DNA of 64,000 nucleotides from JBFXAF01 sp050184585. Lineage in GTDB: Bacteria; Pseudomonadota; Alphaproteobacteria; Rhizobiales; Rhizobiaceae. Positions within the stretch are counted from its first letter, which is position 1. Every line of letters begins with the position of its first letter. A model generated the notes under the pieces. That model was given only the letters and a program-made list of their open reading frames with translations, was not told where the DNA came from and did not search any database. This document shows positions 42,022 through 51,390 of this stretch, piece after piece. The stretch covers positions 31,526-95,525 of the forward strand of contig JBFXAF010000013.1 in the NCBI GenBank assembly GCA_050184585.1, in the 5' to 3' direction. The translations under genes and the position numbers were made by a program.

Positions 42022-43095
42022 TCAGGGTCGTACGACCGTTGGATCGACACCAACCCTGGCGGCAATATCGGCGAGCGCCTGGCGCGTCGCGGCGGTCAAG
42101 GGAATGCCCTCGGATCGGTACAGCCGTTCGGATTCGGCCGCTCGCTCGCCCGGCACGAGAATCCGGCTTACGCCCGGGGCCGGCTGGCTCGCATGGATCT
42201 GGCGGACGATCCCGTCGATCCGCGCCTTGAACCTTCTCACGTCCTCGAAGGCTGCCACATTCAGCACGAGGACAAACTGGCCGTCCGCCCCCGCGGTGGC
42301 TCCTTTCGTCAGATCCCCGAGCTCGGTCCCGTAGGCGGCGCCAGACAGCAAAGCCGACAGGATGCCCACTACAAGCGCTATGCTGGTGCCCTTGTAGCCG
42401 CCCGCGGGCAGGATTAGTCCCTCGAGCGCGCGTCCAGGGTCGATGGTAGCATTGCCGTCGGCGTCGGTGGCCCATCCCTCGGGCAGTGGCCGGCCGAGCT
42501 GCGCATGGATCGCGATCTTCCCGCGCGCCACCGCGCCGAACGAGGTGTCGATCACGATCGGAGTCTCCTCGCCGGCGGGAATTGCTATTCCAATCGGATT
42601 GATACCGAGGATGCGATCGATGCCTCCGAACCAGGCCATGCTGGGGACGCTGTTCGTCATCGCGATCCCAATCATGTCGTGCGCGAGAGCGAGCACCGGA
42701 TAGTAGCCCATGGCTCCACAATGATTGCTCCTGCCGATGGCCGCGACCGCCGCGCCCATTTCACGCGCCCGCTCGACCGCACTTTCCATCGCGAAGGCAA
42801 CCGCCAGGTGACCTTGCCCGTTAGCGGCGTCAATCAGGAGAACCGCGCCGGCATCCCGTTCGACCTTTGGTTCTCCCTTCGGGTCCACCTCTCCCTTGAG
42901 CATCCGCATGATGTAGCCGGGCACCAACGCGCAGCCGTGCGAATACGCTCCCCGCAGGTCGGCGCAGACGATAATTTCTGCCAGCCGGGCGGCATTTGCA
43001 CCCGGCACTCCTGCCCCGGTAAACAGATCTCGAATGAAGCCCTGGAGGCGGTCTGCATCACACCTCGACTGTTCAGTATCGACTAGAGAGGCCAT
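42022..43095 (-). CDS. Malate/L-lactate dehydrogenase (Ldh2) family oxidoreductase (second copy)
   Basis: 357 residues, a paralogue of 38792-39874 with the same landmarks: CADLRGAYSHGCALVPGYIM, IGRSNHCGAMGYYP, TNSVPSMAWFGG, LPAGGYKGTSIALVVGILSA. It is expected to be an NAD(P)-dependent 2-hydroxyacid dehydrogenase. It lies between the GntR regulator and a PanE-like gene in one minus-strand run. Confidence 0.9.
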   Translation of the reverse strand: MASLVDTEQSRCDADRLQGFIRDLFTGAGVPGANAARLAEIIVCADLRGAYSHGCALVPGYIMRMLKGEVDPKGEPKVERDAGAVLLIDAANGQGHLAVAFAMESAVERAREMGAAVAAIGRSNHCGAMGYYPVLALAHDMIGIAMTNSVPSMAWFGGIDRILGINPIGIAIPAGEETPIVIDTSFGAVARGKIAIHAQLGRPLPEGWATDADGNATIDPGRALEGLILPAGGYKGTSIALVVGILSALLSGAAYGTELGDLTKGATAGADGQFVLVLNVAAFEDVRRFKARIDGIVRQIHASQPAPGVSRILVPGERAAESERLYRSEGIPLTAATRQALADIAARVGVDPTVVRP

Positions 43096-43123
43096 AGCAA
43101 GTTCCGATTCACTCTTCTTGAAT

Positions 43124-43882
43124 TTACGTCAGACTCCAATAATTCCTGATCACAGCCATCAGGTGATCGTCCATCGCGCTAAAGGCCCCAACCGGATCGC
43201 GCGCGGCGATCGCCTGATAGATGGCCTCGTGTTGTTTGAATACCGATCGTTGGTAATCGTTGTCGGACTGACCCGATGCCCGCTGCTCGGTCAGCCACTC
43301 CGAGAGGCCATCCAGGATGGCGAGAATCATCGAATTACCGACCGCAACGGCTATGGACCGGTGAAACGCGACGTCGGTGACTACAAATCGCTGGTGATCG
43401 CCGATCGCCTTCTCGTTCTCCCCAAGAGCCCGACGCATTTTGTCGAGCGCATCTCTCGAAGCGCTCATGGCTGCCTGCCTCGCGAGACCTGTCTCGATTA
43501 TGCGGCGCATAAGCTGAAGCTCGCGAACCCCGTCACGTGTGCGGAGCATCAACGCAGCAACGCCGCCAAGCTCACGGAACACTGTCCGAGGGTCCGGCTC
43601 TATGACGCGCGCGCGCGCGCCGGTCGCGAGCGAAACAAAACCCTCCCGTGATAGGGTGAACAGCGCCTCACGTACGCTCGACCGGCCAGCGCCAAACCGC
43701 TCGGATATCTCCCGCTCCGAGGGGAGCTTGTCGCCGACTTTCAGACGCCCTTCGAGAATCGCCAGCCGGTAGTGATCGGCGATCGGCTGGAACCTGCGCA
43801 ACTGGCGGTCACCATCGGAGCGAGAGCCCTCGCTGCCTGCCTTTGCCGTACTAGCCCCGGGAATGTGCTCGTCCATACTCAT
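43124..43882 (-). CDS. GntR-family transcriptional regulator (FadR/FCD type)
   Basis: 252 residues. The N-terminal winged helix-turn-helix (EGRLKVGDKLPSEREISERF, then GRSSVREALFTLSREGFVSL) is followed by an all-helical FCD domain (LMRRIIETGLARQAAMSAS, VAFHRSIAVAVGNSMILAIL) with the His residues that bind metal and ligand. It sits inside the TRAP/dehydrogenase operon and probably represses it in the absence of an organic acid inducer. Confidence 0.9.
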   Translation of the reverse strand: MSMDEHIPGASTAKAGSEGSRSDGDRQLRRFQPIADHYRLAILEGRLKVGDKLPSEREISERFGAGRSSVREALFTLSREGFVSLATGARARVIEPDPRTVFRELGGVAALMLRTRDGVRELQLMRRIIETGLARQAAMSASRDALDKMRRALGENEKAIGDHQRFVVTDVAFHRSIAVAVGNSMILAILDGLSEWLTEQRASGQSDNDYQRSVFKQHEAIYQAIAARDPVGAFSAMDDHLMAVIRNYWSLT

Positions 43883-43897
43883 CGTTCGATGATCCGG

Positions 43898-44962
43898 TTA
43901 GTCTAAGGTGCAGTCAGGCTGCCTTGACCGGCCAGCCCTGCCACCACTTGCCGCTCCACTAGAAGGCACGCCTGGTACTTCGGGGCGCGCCACCCGCGCC
44001 GCTTCCGCCTCCAGGTGATCGTAGTCAATGGGCGGCCCGTGCAGAGCTTGCGCACGCGCCTTCTCCAGCCCTTTCACGAGAAGTGCCAGGGCGTCATTGT
44101 ACGGGGTCGAAATCCCCAGCGCCCGGCCCTCGCGCGCCACCGCGCCGTTAAGGGCGTCGATTTCGGTTCTCTTGCCGGCCTCTACATGCTGCAGCATGGA
44201 CGGCTTGTTAAATTTCTTCCAGCACTGTTCCTTGACCTTGCGTCGGATGGCGTCGGGGTCGAGGCCGATACCCTTGGCGGCCAGAACCGCAAAGAGTTCT
44301 TCGAGGAGCTTGTCCTGAAAGGCTTCGACGGGCGGGGTTCTGGGAATCTCGCCCTGCCGAAGGCCAGTGATAGCGCAGACGGCGTTCACCGAACTGTTCA
44401 GCACCCACTTCTCCCAGATGAGCAGTTCGATGTCGTCCACGATCTGCGGGTCGAGGTCGGCGCGTCCAAACAGCTCGGCGAGCAGGTCGAGCCGGCCCGT
44501 GAGCGTTCCGCCGCGCTGGCCAATCCATGTCGGCCCGGCATGCGTATGGGTGGCATGGCCTGGCCCTCTCAAAGCGGCGCTATGATACGAAAGCCCGCCC
44601 ATAACACGGTCGCGGCCGAGTACACGGTCGAGTTCATCGAGATTGCCAATGCCGTTCTGGAGCGTCAGCACGAAACCATCGGGCGCGAGTATCGCAGCCG
44701 CCGCGGTACCTGCGGCCGCCGTCGAATTGGCGTCCACCAGCACGATCACCAGATCGGCGCCGACGATTTCCGACGGATCGGTGGTGGCCTTGACATGGCT
44801 GCGGATCTCCCCGCCGATGCCGTCCAGCAGCAGTCCGCTATTGTTAATGGCGCGGACATGTTCTTCCCACACATCCACCATTGAGACGTCGAACCCGACC
44901 TGTCTCAGACGAGCTCCATACAGGCATCCCATCGCACCGGCGCCGATGATGCAGATCTTCAT
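43898..44962 (-). CDS. Ketopantoate reductase (PanE/ApbA) family oxidoreductase (second copy)
   Basis: 354 residues, longer than its paralogue at 41035 because of a Ser/Gly/Arg-rich tail of about 45 residues. The NADP motif IIGAGAMGCLYGARLRQ, LTLQNGIGNLDEL and the catalytic Lys in WEKWVLNSSVNAVCA are present. The first copy's LFVKSYQT is VLVDANST here, so the pocket differs. It lies directly downstream of the TRAP permease gene (16-nt gap), which ties it to the transported compound. Confidence 0.87.
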   Translation of the reverse strand: MKICIIGAGAMGCLYGARLRQVGFDVSMVDVWEEHVRAINNSGLLLDGIGGEIRSHVKATTDPSEIVGADLVIVLVDANSTAAAGTAAAAILAPDGFVLTLQNGIGNLDELDRVLGRDRVMGGLSYHSAALRGPGHATHTHAGPTWIGQRGGTLTGRLDLLAELFGRADLDPQIVDDIELLIWEKWVLNSSVNAVCAITGLRQGEIPRTPPVEAFQDKLLEELFAVLAAKGIGLDPDAIRRKVKEQCWKKFNKPSMLQHVEAGKRTEIDALNGAVAREGRALGISTPYNDALALLVKGLEKARAQALHGPPIDYDHLEAEAARVARPEVPGVPSSGAASGGRAGRSRQPDCTLD

Positions 44963-44978
44963 GTTCCTTTTCCTCGAT

Positions 44979-46289
44979 CTACCATCCGAAGCTGCGATAC
45001 CAGAGGGCCAACTCCGGGAAGAAAATGATGAGCGTCAAGCCGACGAGCTGCAGGGCTATGAAAGGCAGCAGCGACTGGAATATCTCCACAAGCTTGATAT
45101 GCGGGGGCGCGACGCTCTTGAGGACGAATGCCGCCGGCGCAAAGGGAGGCGACAGGAAGGAAACCTGCATACTTACGCAGAACAGTATGCCGAACCAGAC
45201 GGGATCGAAGCCAAGCGCGGTAACAATGGGGACGAAGATCGGAATGGTGAGGAAAACGATGCCGATCCAGTCCATGAACGTGCCAAGCAAGAAGAAGCAT
45301 AGCATCATCAGCCCGATGATCCCCAACGGCGACAGATCGGTCGAAAGGATCAGATCTCGGAAGAAACTGCGGCCCCCCGACAGATTATAGACGCTGACCA
45401 GCACGCTGGCGCCGAACGTGACCCACAGGATAATGCCGCAGGCACGAAGCGTCTGTACAAGACTCTCATTGAGCAGGCGCCACGAGAACTCACCGCGCAG
45501 GACGATGAGAATGAGCGCGCCGACAGCGCCGATACCGGACGCTTCGGTCACCGAGGTGACACCACCGTAAATCAGCGCCATCACCAGCATTACGAGCCCC
45601 AGCGCCGGAAGCAGCATCACGAGAGCGCGGGGCACGGAAATTTCCGCCTTCATCTCGCTTGAAAGCGCCGGCGCGAGTGAGGGATTCAGCAAGCAACGGG
45701 CGGCGACGTAGGTGAAATAGATCAGCGCCAGCAGCAAGCCCGGCACGACAGCGGCGAGGAACAGTTCCCGCACCGACACCTCCGCAACCAGACCGAACAC
45801 GATGAGGACCACCGAAGGGGGGATCATCGTGCCGAGCGACCCGCCGGCGCAGATCACGCCGATGGCGAGCCGGCGGTCGTAGTGAAGCCGCAGCATCTGG
45901 GGAAGGGCAACAAGGCCGAGAAGGACAATCTCGCCGCCGATGATCCCGCTCATCGCCGCAAGGATCACCGAAAGGAGCAGCGTCACCACGGCCACGCCGC
46001 CTCTCATACTGCCTCCCACCAGCCGCTGAAGGCTGCTGTAGAGATCGCGCGCCAGCGCGCTGCGCTCTAGCAGCGAAGCCATCAGGATGAACATCGGCAC
46101 GGAAACCAGCAGATACTCCGTGGCAAGACTGTAGATGGCCGAATTGGCGACCGAGACGGCGGCACTGCCGAAATTGATATAAGCGATCAGCATCGCCAGC
46201 GCGCCGGCGGAAAACCCGATCGGCACACCGCAGGCCATCAAGCCCAGCAGGCCGATGAGCAGAAAGGCCGAAGTCATTTCGATGCTCAA
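44979..46289 (-). CDS. TRAP transporter large permease (DctM family)
   Basis: 436 residues with about twelve hydrophobic segments. DctM hallmarks: GFSAGALAMLIAYINFG near the start, ILAAMSGIIGGEIVLLGLVA, CAGGSLGTMIPPSVVLIVFG, and FLLGTFMDWIGIVFLTIPIF near the end. It drives uptake of an organic acid using a sodium or proton gradient, together with the small permease and binding protein upstream. Confidence 0.93.
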   Translation of the reverse strand: MSIEMTSAFLLIGLLGLMACGVPIGFSAGALAMLIAYINFGSAAVSVANSAIYSLATEYLLVSVPMFILMASLLERSALARDLYSSLQRLVGGSMRGGVAVVTLLLSVILAAMSGIIGGEIVLLGLVALPQMLRLHYDRRLAIGVICAGGSLGTMIPPSVVLIVFGLVAEVSVRELFLAAVVPGLLLALIYFTYVAARCLLNPSLAPALSSEMKAEISVPRALVMLLPALGLVMLVMALIYGGVTSVTEASGIGAVGALILIVLRGEFSWRLLNESLVQTLRACGIILWVTFGASVLVSVYNLSGGRSFFRDLILSTDLSPLGIIGLMMLCFFLLGTFMDWIGIVFLTIPIFVPIVTALGFDPVWFGILFCVSMQVSFLSPPFAPAAFVLKSVAPPHIKLVEIFQSLLPFIALQLVGLTLIIFFPELALWYRSFGW

Positions 46290-46331
46290 GATGCTCCCCT
46301 CCCGGCTCTGTTTATTGAAGAGCGCACCGCA

Positions 46332-46856
46332 TCATCTCGACATCGACAGCCGGCGGACGGCTCGCGCGTAGTTGATCACCGCCTGAGCGGCCATGACGAA
46401 TGCGACCACCACGACCATCGGCTTGAGCAGTGCTGGCGTGGGAGGATTCCAGTGCGTGCCGGCGCGCTCCCACCTAATCAGCGGCTCCCACCCGCTGTTG
46501 AAGCCGACGACGGAAAGGCCGAAGCAAAAGCCGAGGATCACGACGAGCTTGATCGTATCGAGAGCGATGCGGACACGCACCGGAACAGTATCGTAGAATA
46601 TTGTTATGCTGAGGTGCTCGTTGTTGCGCATCGCATACATGCCGGAGCAAAGGAAAACGAACCCGCATATTAGCGCCGTCAGCTCGGTCGCCCATATTGT
46701 CGGCTGGCGGAAGAAATAGCGCGCGACCACCTCATAGGCCGTTGCCAGTGCCATGAAGACGAAGCTCCAGGAAAGGGCCACGTACCACCGATCGGCGACT
46801 TGCTTCCACAAGCTGCGAAGGGGATGCGCGGGATTCGCGCTATCGTTTTGAGTCAT
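46332..46856 (-). CDS. TRAP transporter small permease (DctQ family)
   Basis: 174 residues with four transmembrane helices. The YEVVARYFFRQPTIWATELT stretch in the first half is the typical DctQ signature. It forms the membrane complex with the large permease 42 nt downstream. Confidence 0.9.
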   Translation of the reverse strand: MTQNDSANPAHPLRSLWKQVADRWYVALSWSFVFMALATAYEVVARYFFRQPTIWATELTALICGFVFLCSGMYAMRNNEHLSITIFYDTVPVRVRIALDTIKLVVILGFCFGLSVVGFNSGWEPLIRWERAGTHWNPPTPALLKPMVVVVAFVMAAQAVINYARAVRRLSMSR

Positions 46857-46959
46857 CGCTTGCTTCCCGAATTGCTGCCGGCAAGAGACTGGCTTGTCGA
46901 CCTGAAGGCCGCAGGGCCGGGCCTGATCCTGAAATGATCAGGCCCGAAACCCCTTCAAA

Positions 46960-48003
46960 TCAGTCGATCAGTCCAAGGGAGGTCAGGAAGGCGATATGAC
47001 TGTCGACCGCTTTCTTGGCCAAAGCGCCGCGACCGGACCAATCAGACCAGGCCCCGCGCGACGCGGCGCTGTAGGTCTTGACGTCGTCGTCGCTCCATTG
47101 GTGCAGCGTGACGCCGGCCGCCCTCAATTCTCCCGCGACCCGCGCATCCGCGGCTATGTACTGGAGAACGGCGCCCTGCATGGCGAAGTTGTATGCCGCC
47201 TCGATGATTTGCTGGTGCTCCGACGACAGGCTATCCCACACCCTCTTGCTGATGTTGAGGTGGTTCGAAGGCATGGAGTGGAAGCCAGGAAATGTGGCGT
47301 GCTTGGCGATATCATATAACCCCAGTTGCTTGTTGAGGCTCAGCATAGAGGCGTCGGCGCCGTCGACCACGCCGGTAGAAAGCGCAGTGAAAACCTCCGC
47401 GAAAGGCATTACGACGGGCTTGGCCCCCAGGGCGGTGAATATCTCCGTCTCCATCCCGGGAGGGCAGCGGAACCGCCATTCCACGAGATCCTTGATCCCG
47501 GTAAGGGGTTTGGTGGAGCTGAGCGCTTCGACCCCGGAGAAGAATAGCCCGACGAGGTGGCAGTCGAACCCCGAGTAGAGTTCCGTGCCGATCTCACGCC
47601 CACCGCCGGCGTGGAACCATGCCTGGATCTGGGCGGGATTCCTGTACCCCCCCAGAAGATCGCCGAAGAACTGGAAGGCCGGCTCCTTGCCGGTGATGAA
47701 CGTCGGCGAGGTGCAATCGCCGTCGATGATTCCGGTTCTCGTCGCCTCGAAGGCCTCGGTTTCTTTCACAATATCGCTTGAGAAATGCATCTCGATCTCG
47801 AGGTTGCCTCCCGAGAACAGGCCGCACAGATTTGCAAACTTCGCGTAGCCCTGCCCCTCGATGGAAGGCTCGGCGAGATGCGTCTGGATGCGCAGTTTTC
47901 GCGTTGACTGGCTGATGGCCGGGGTTGCCCCCGCGAAGGCCAGCGCTGCTCCACCCGCTGCGGACGCGGCTAGAACACTGCGGCGATTCAACTTCGTTTG
48001 CAT
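46960..48003 (-). CDS. TRAP transporter substrate-binding protein (DctP family)
   Basis: 347 residues from the ATG at 48003, with a twin-arginine-like leader (NRRSVLAASAAGGAALAFAG) and a mature DctP domain (FHSMPSNHLNISKRVWDSLS, MPFAEVFTALSTGVVDGADA). WRFRCPPGMETEIFTALGAK includes the conserved Arg that binds the carboxylate of the ligand. An earlier in-frame ATG (48114) also has a strong AGGAGG site 9 nt upstream, which would add 37 residues before the leader. First gene of the minus-strand sugar-acid/hydroxy-acid run. Confidence 0.9.
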   Translation of the reverse strand: MQTKLNRRSVLAASAAGGAALAFAGATPAISQSTRKLRIQTHLAEPSIEGQGYAKFANLCGLFSGGNLEIEMHFSSDIVKETEAFEATRTGIIDGDCTSPTFITGKEPAFQFFGDLLGGYRNPAQIQAWFHAGGGREIGTELYSGFDCHLVGLFFSGVEALSSTKPLTGIKDLVEWRFRCPPGMETEIFTALGAKPVVMPFAEVFTALSTGVVDGADASMLSLNKQLGLYDIAKHATFPGFHSMPSNHLNISKRVWDSLSSEHQQIIEAAYNFAMQGAVLQYIAADARVAGELRAAGVTLHQWSDDDVKTYSAASRGAWSDWSGRGALAKKAVDSHIAFLTSLGLID

Positions 48004-48319
48004 TGCTTCCTCCCGTTTTTCTACGTCAGCGAGCGCGGTCTGTGCCGCCGCGAGTTGCCCATGTCGGATTCTCACTCGCTCACACTTTTCGTTTGGTATT
48101 ACAGGTTTCTGCATCTGTCAAACCCTCCTGTCGCAGAAGCTTTGGGAGGCGCATTTGTGCGATTAAGCCTGCTATCATGTTTATAATTCAGTGGGTTACA
48201 TTAAAATCCTAAAGACAGACTTTTGATTTTTTGGCGTTTTGAAAAGGGACTTGCAGCCCGTTTGCGCCAACTGGTATGTTAGCTAGCGGTAAGAATTTCG
48301 GGAGAGCGGCGGGCTAATC
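48004..48319. promoter_or_regulatory. Divergent A+T-rich promoter region
   Basis: Separates the TRAP operon from the hydrolase gene at 48320. For the plus-strand gene, TTGCAG (48251-48256) and TATGTT (48275-48280) are 18 bp apart and resemble a sigma-70 promoter. For the minus-strand operon, the complement of 48116-48121 reads TTGACA, but no good -10 lies at the right distance. A second in-frame start for the binding protein lies at 48114. Confidence 0.35.
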
Positions 48320-49321
48320 ATGTCGTCATTGCAAACTACGTCCCGGTCGGACACCGCCCCGGCGTTGAACCGGGACTTCCGTCTCTATCTGGAGATGGTC
48401 GCGCGGCAACTTGGCTCGCCGGAGAAGGGCTTCGGGGGACGGCGGAGATGGTTGGAACTGCTGGGACGCTCGTTCACGGAAGAGTATCCCGTCCTCCGAT
48501 CCAAGGTCGACCTCCATCTATCCTTCGATGGGCGAGTCGTCCCCGTGCGGCTCTATCGCCCGGAAGCGGACGGTCGGCTTCCCTTGCTGATCTTCTGTCA
48601 TGGAGGCGGTTGGGTGGCTGGCAGTATCGAGTCGCACGACTTTCAGGCAGCGAGCATTTCTGCGGCAACCTCGTCGGTGGTGGCGTCCGTCGATTACCGG
48701 CTCGCCCCCGAGAATCCGTATCCCGCGGCAGTTGACGACTGCTGCGATACTCTGAACTGGCTTTTGGCGCGCCACGAGATATTTGGGATCGACAGGGACT
48801 TCACCGGTGCCGTTGCTGACAGCGCGGGAGCGCAGATCGTGGTCGCATGCGCTCTGCGGTCCCTCAGAGCCGGGACCTGCCCCCTGAGACTGCTTGCATT
48901 GCTCTACCCTGCCCTGGACGATCGGCGGCAAACGGATTCCTATCGCCTCTTCGAACAGGATCCGTTGCTAAGCAAGGCTGACATGGAGGAGTTCTGGCAA
49001 GCGTATCTGGGGGGTAAGGACGCGGACGACCTAGTAGCTCCGGCGCGAGCTCAAGACCTCGCCGGCCTGCCATCGACCATCATACTGACTGCAGAGGTCG
49101 ATCCGCTGCGGGATGAGGGAGAACTGTTTGCCAAGCAACTGAGTTCCCAGAGTGTACCGGTGAAGCTTAAGCGAGCGCTTGGCCTCGGCCACGGTTTCCT
49201 TCGCGCGCGCACCACCTGTCAAAGCGCGCAGAACGAGTTTGACTGGTTCTGTGAAGCCATTCGCGATGCGCTACGGGATACTCGGCGCAACGAGCGGAAC
49301 TCGACTCTCGATCAGACCTAG
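48320..49321 (+). CDS. Alpha/beta hydrolase (HSL/acetyl-esterase family)
   Basis: 333 residues of the hormone-sensitive-lipase-like family. The oxyanion motif HGGG is at 94-97, the nucleophile Ser168 is in VADSAGAQ, and Asp261 (TAEVDPLRDEG) and His291 (LGLGHGFLRA) complete the triad. The usual Gly-Asp-Ser-Ala-Gly-Gly is Ala-Asp-Ser-Ala-Gly-Ala. It is expected to hydrolyse a short-chain carboxylic or aryl ester. The next gene, a 2-keto-4-pentenoate hydratase type, follows after 118 bp. Confidence 0.87.
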   Translation: MSSLQTTSRSDTAPALNRDFRLYLEMVARQLGSPEKGFGGRRRWLELLGRSFTEEYPVLRSKVDLHLSFDGRVVPVRLYRPEADGRLPLLIFCHGGGWVAGSIESHDFQAASISAATSSVVASVDYRLAPENPYPAAVDDCCDTLNWLLARHEIFGIDRDFTGAVADSAGAQIVVACALRSLRAGTCPLRLLALLYPALDDRRQTDSYRLFEQDPLLSKADMEEFWQAYLGGKDADDLVAPARAQDLAGLPSTIILTAEVDPLRDEGELFAKQLSSQSVPVKLKRALGLGHGFLRARTTCQSAQNEFDWFCEAIRDALRDTRRNERNSTLDQT

Positions 49322-49439
49322 GGGCAAAGCCAACCCAGGCCGGACACCGCACGCGGGTGGATAGGATTGGCCGCGGCGGTATCCCAACCGATGCCGTCCG
49401 GATCGGATCATCAGGCCAGAAATCGAATGGAAACGGGAA

Positions 49440-50228
49440 ATGATCACTACATCGCCTCACGAGATCGCCCTCGCCCTGGTCGAGGCCCGCAGGAATGGAC
49501 GCATGCTGTCGGAGTTTCCGGGGTTGGTGCCGACCGAATTAGCGGCTGCCTACTCGATCCAGGATGCGGTTGTAGCGGAACTCGGGGCAACGGTGCCAGG
49601 CTGGAAGGTCGGCGTTATCCACCCGGAGTTCCGTACCGAGTACCCGTCCGAACGGTTTGCCGGCCCCGTCTCATCCACGGCCTTGATGACTGCGGTTGAG
49701 GGCCTCCCGGCGAAGGCGGCGATCTTTGAAGGCGGGATTGCGATAGTCGAAGCTGAACTGGTCGTCCGAATGGCACACGATCTGCCGCCACGCAGCTCTC
49801 GATACACTCCAGACGATGTGCGAGGTGCCGTTGGCGACACGTATATTGCGATCGAAGTTGTCAACAGTCCGTTGTCAACTCTCGCCCGGCTCGGGCCCGG
49901 AGCGCTGATCGCAGACCACGGCGGCAACCAGGCTCTTGTTCTCGGGCAGCAGATACTCTTTCCGCACGAGCCTGACCTGCGGGAGGTGATTTTGAGGGTT
50001 AATGGGCAGCCGAGGGCCGAAGGCGTGGTAAACAAAGCACAAGGTTGCGACGCACTCCTTTTCCTCGCAAATCACCTTTCCGGGAGAGGGCATGGCCTCA
50101 AGGCCGGGCAAGTTGTCGCTACAGGTTCGATTGCAGCTATTCACGAGGTTGCGCCGGGTATGATCTTACGAGCTGAGTTCGGTCAAATAGGTAGTGTTGA
50201 AGTTGAACTCCAGAAGGTGGTCGAGTAG
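49440..50228 (+). CDS. 2-keto-4-pentenoate hydratase family protein (MhpD-like)
   Basis: 262 residues of the hydratase/oxaloacetate-decarboxylase branch of the FAH superfamily. AYSIQDAVVAELGATVPGWK at the N-terminus, EAELVVRMAHDLPP with the metal-binding Glu residues, TYIAIEVVNSPL, and LIADHGGNQALVLG fit MhpD-type enzymes. These hydrate 2-hydroxypentadienoate-type products of meta-cleavage. No meta-cleavage dioxygenase is in the window, so its partner pathway is unclear. Confidence 0.85.
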   Translation: MITTSPHEIALALVEARRNGRMLSEFPGLVPTELAAAYSIQDAVVAELGATVPGWKVGVIHPEFRTEYPSERFAGPVSSTALMTAVEGLPAKAAIFEGGIAIVEAELVVRMAHDLPPRSSRYTPDDVRGAVGDTYIAIEVVNSPLSTLARLGPGALIADHGGNQALVLGQQILFPHEPDLREVILRVNGQPRAEGVVNKAQGCDALLFLANHLSGRGHGLKAGQVVATGSIAAIHEVAPGMILRAEFGQIGSVEVELQKVVE

Positions 50229-50271
50229 CTCAGCCATTCGGCTTTCGCCTGCGGCCCATCCACATGCCACA

Positions 50272-51111
50272 TCAAACAGTCGCGATCTGTACCGTGGTCT
50301 GAAAAAGGGGACTGTCAGGATCGCCGAGTTCATTGATAATATCGAAATGATTTCCCGTTACGCTAATGCGGCAAACGTCATCACCTGCCATCTTGCGAGC
50401 GGCGACATAGGCGTCGGATTGGCGATTGAATTCGGCGGACTCCTCTTGACCACATCCAATCACCAGCCGTTCGACAAGACTTGAGCCGCGCTTGATTGGG
50501 CTATGCGCACGTGCTTCTTCCGGGACCAGTCGCAATAGATCATTGACCGATATTTCGAGCAGTGGTTCTAAATCAAAGAGGCCTGAAAGAAGAACCGCTC
50601 CTTTCAACATGCCGCGTCTCAGGCGCCGGGCTCCCGGAGCGGCATCGGTTGTCGTCATCATCCCCGCAAGGTGCCCACCTGCGGAATGACCCACGATAAC
50701 AAGTTTCTCCCGGTTACCTCCCAACGTGTCTATGTTATTGTCAAGCCAATCTATCGATCTGAAATTTTGTTCCACGATTTGTGATATGCGCACATGCGGA
50801 CAAAAGTCGTAATTGATGGCAGCAAAAGAAATTCCTTTCGCCAGAAATGGCTCCGCAAGGAAGCTATAGAAGGACTTGTCTCCTCTTTGCCACCAGCCAC
50901 CGTGAATGAAGATGAGCGTAGGGGCCGAACCAGCGTTGGCGGCAGGAAAATAGTCCAGTCGGTCCCGCGGGCTAACGCCATAGGAAAGATCTACCTGGCC
51001 TTGCGCAGTCGCTCGAAATGCTGCGCTCCGGGTCTTCCACGCCGGTAGATAGTTCACCTCAGGCTGTAGATGGTCGAGGGCGTACTCCCTTTCCAACTTT
51101 GGGTTCGGCAT
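50272..51111 (-). CDS. Alpha/beta hydrolase (aryl-formamidase/esterase-like)
   Basis: 279 residues. The oxyanion motif is HGGWW (70-74), the nucleophile Ser143 is in VIVGHSAGGHLAG, and a C-terminal GNHFDIINEL carries the His. HGGWW with GHSAGGH is typical of the kynurenine-formamidase and carboxylesterase group, so an aryl formamide or ester is a plausible substrate. The ATG at 51111 follows GAGGAAAA. It is the last gene on the minus strand after the RidA gene, with a 279-bp gap in which I see no gene. Confidence 0.83.
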   Translation of the reverse strand: MPNPKLEREYALDHLQPEVNYLPAWKTRSAAFRATAQGQVDLSYGVSPRDRLDYFPAANAGSAPTLIFIHGGWWQRGDKSFYSFLAEPFLAKGISFAAINYDFCPHVRISQIVEQNFRSIDWLDNNIDTLGGNREKLVIVGHSAGGHLAGMMTTTDAAPGARRLRRGMLKGAVLLSGLFDLEPLLEISVNDLLRLVPEEARAHSPIKRGSSLVERLVIGCGQEESAEFNRQSDAYVAARKMAGDDVCRISVTGNHFDIINELGDPDSPLFQTTVQIATV

Positions 51112-51390
51112 TTTTTCCTCTTTAAGAACGGAATTTGGAGTTTGGCACCAAGCAAGGCGCCTTTTCGCACCGCATGCAACGCTCATCACTTGGTCGCATA
51201 CATCTGCCAGGTCGATAGCTGAATACCAGGATGAACGTGACCAAAACGCGATCCAACCATTCGGGGCGCGTCGCAAAAATTAGCATTCCGGGGCGATGCA
51301 AACCGGAGCCTCCTAACTCGCACCGCTATTGGGATGCATGCGGCAGGATACCTGGTAGCCATGCCCTTCAAGCCATCCACAATTGATCCC

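Noticed and set aside
43610..43630. Alternating GC run (GCGCGCGCGCGC) as a Z-DNA or regulatory element
   Set aside because: It lies within the GntR coding sequence and encodes ordinary Ala/Arg codons; a similar run in the RidA gene is also coding.
41035..44962. Assigning the two PanE-like genes to coenzyme A biosynthesis
   Set aside because: Their placement in a TRAP/dehydrogenase operon and their duplication argue for a catabolic role; the family is broad.
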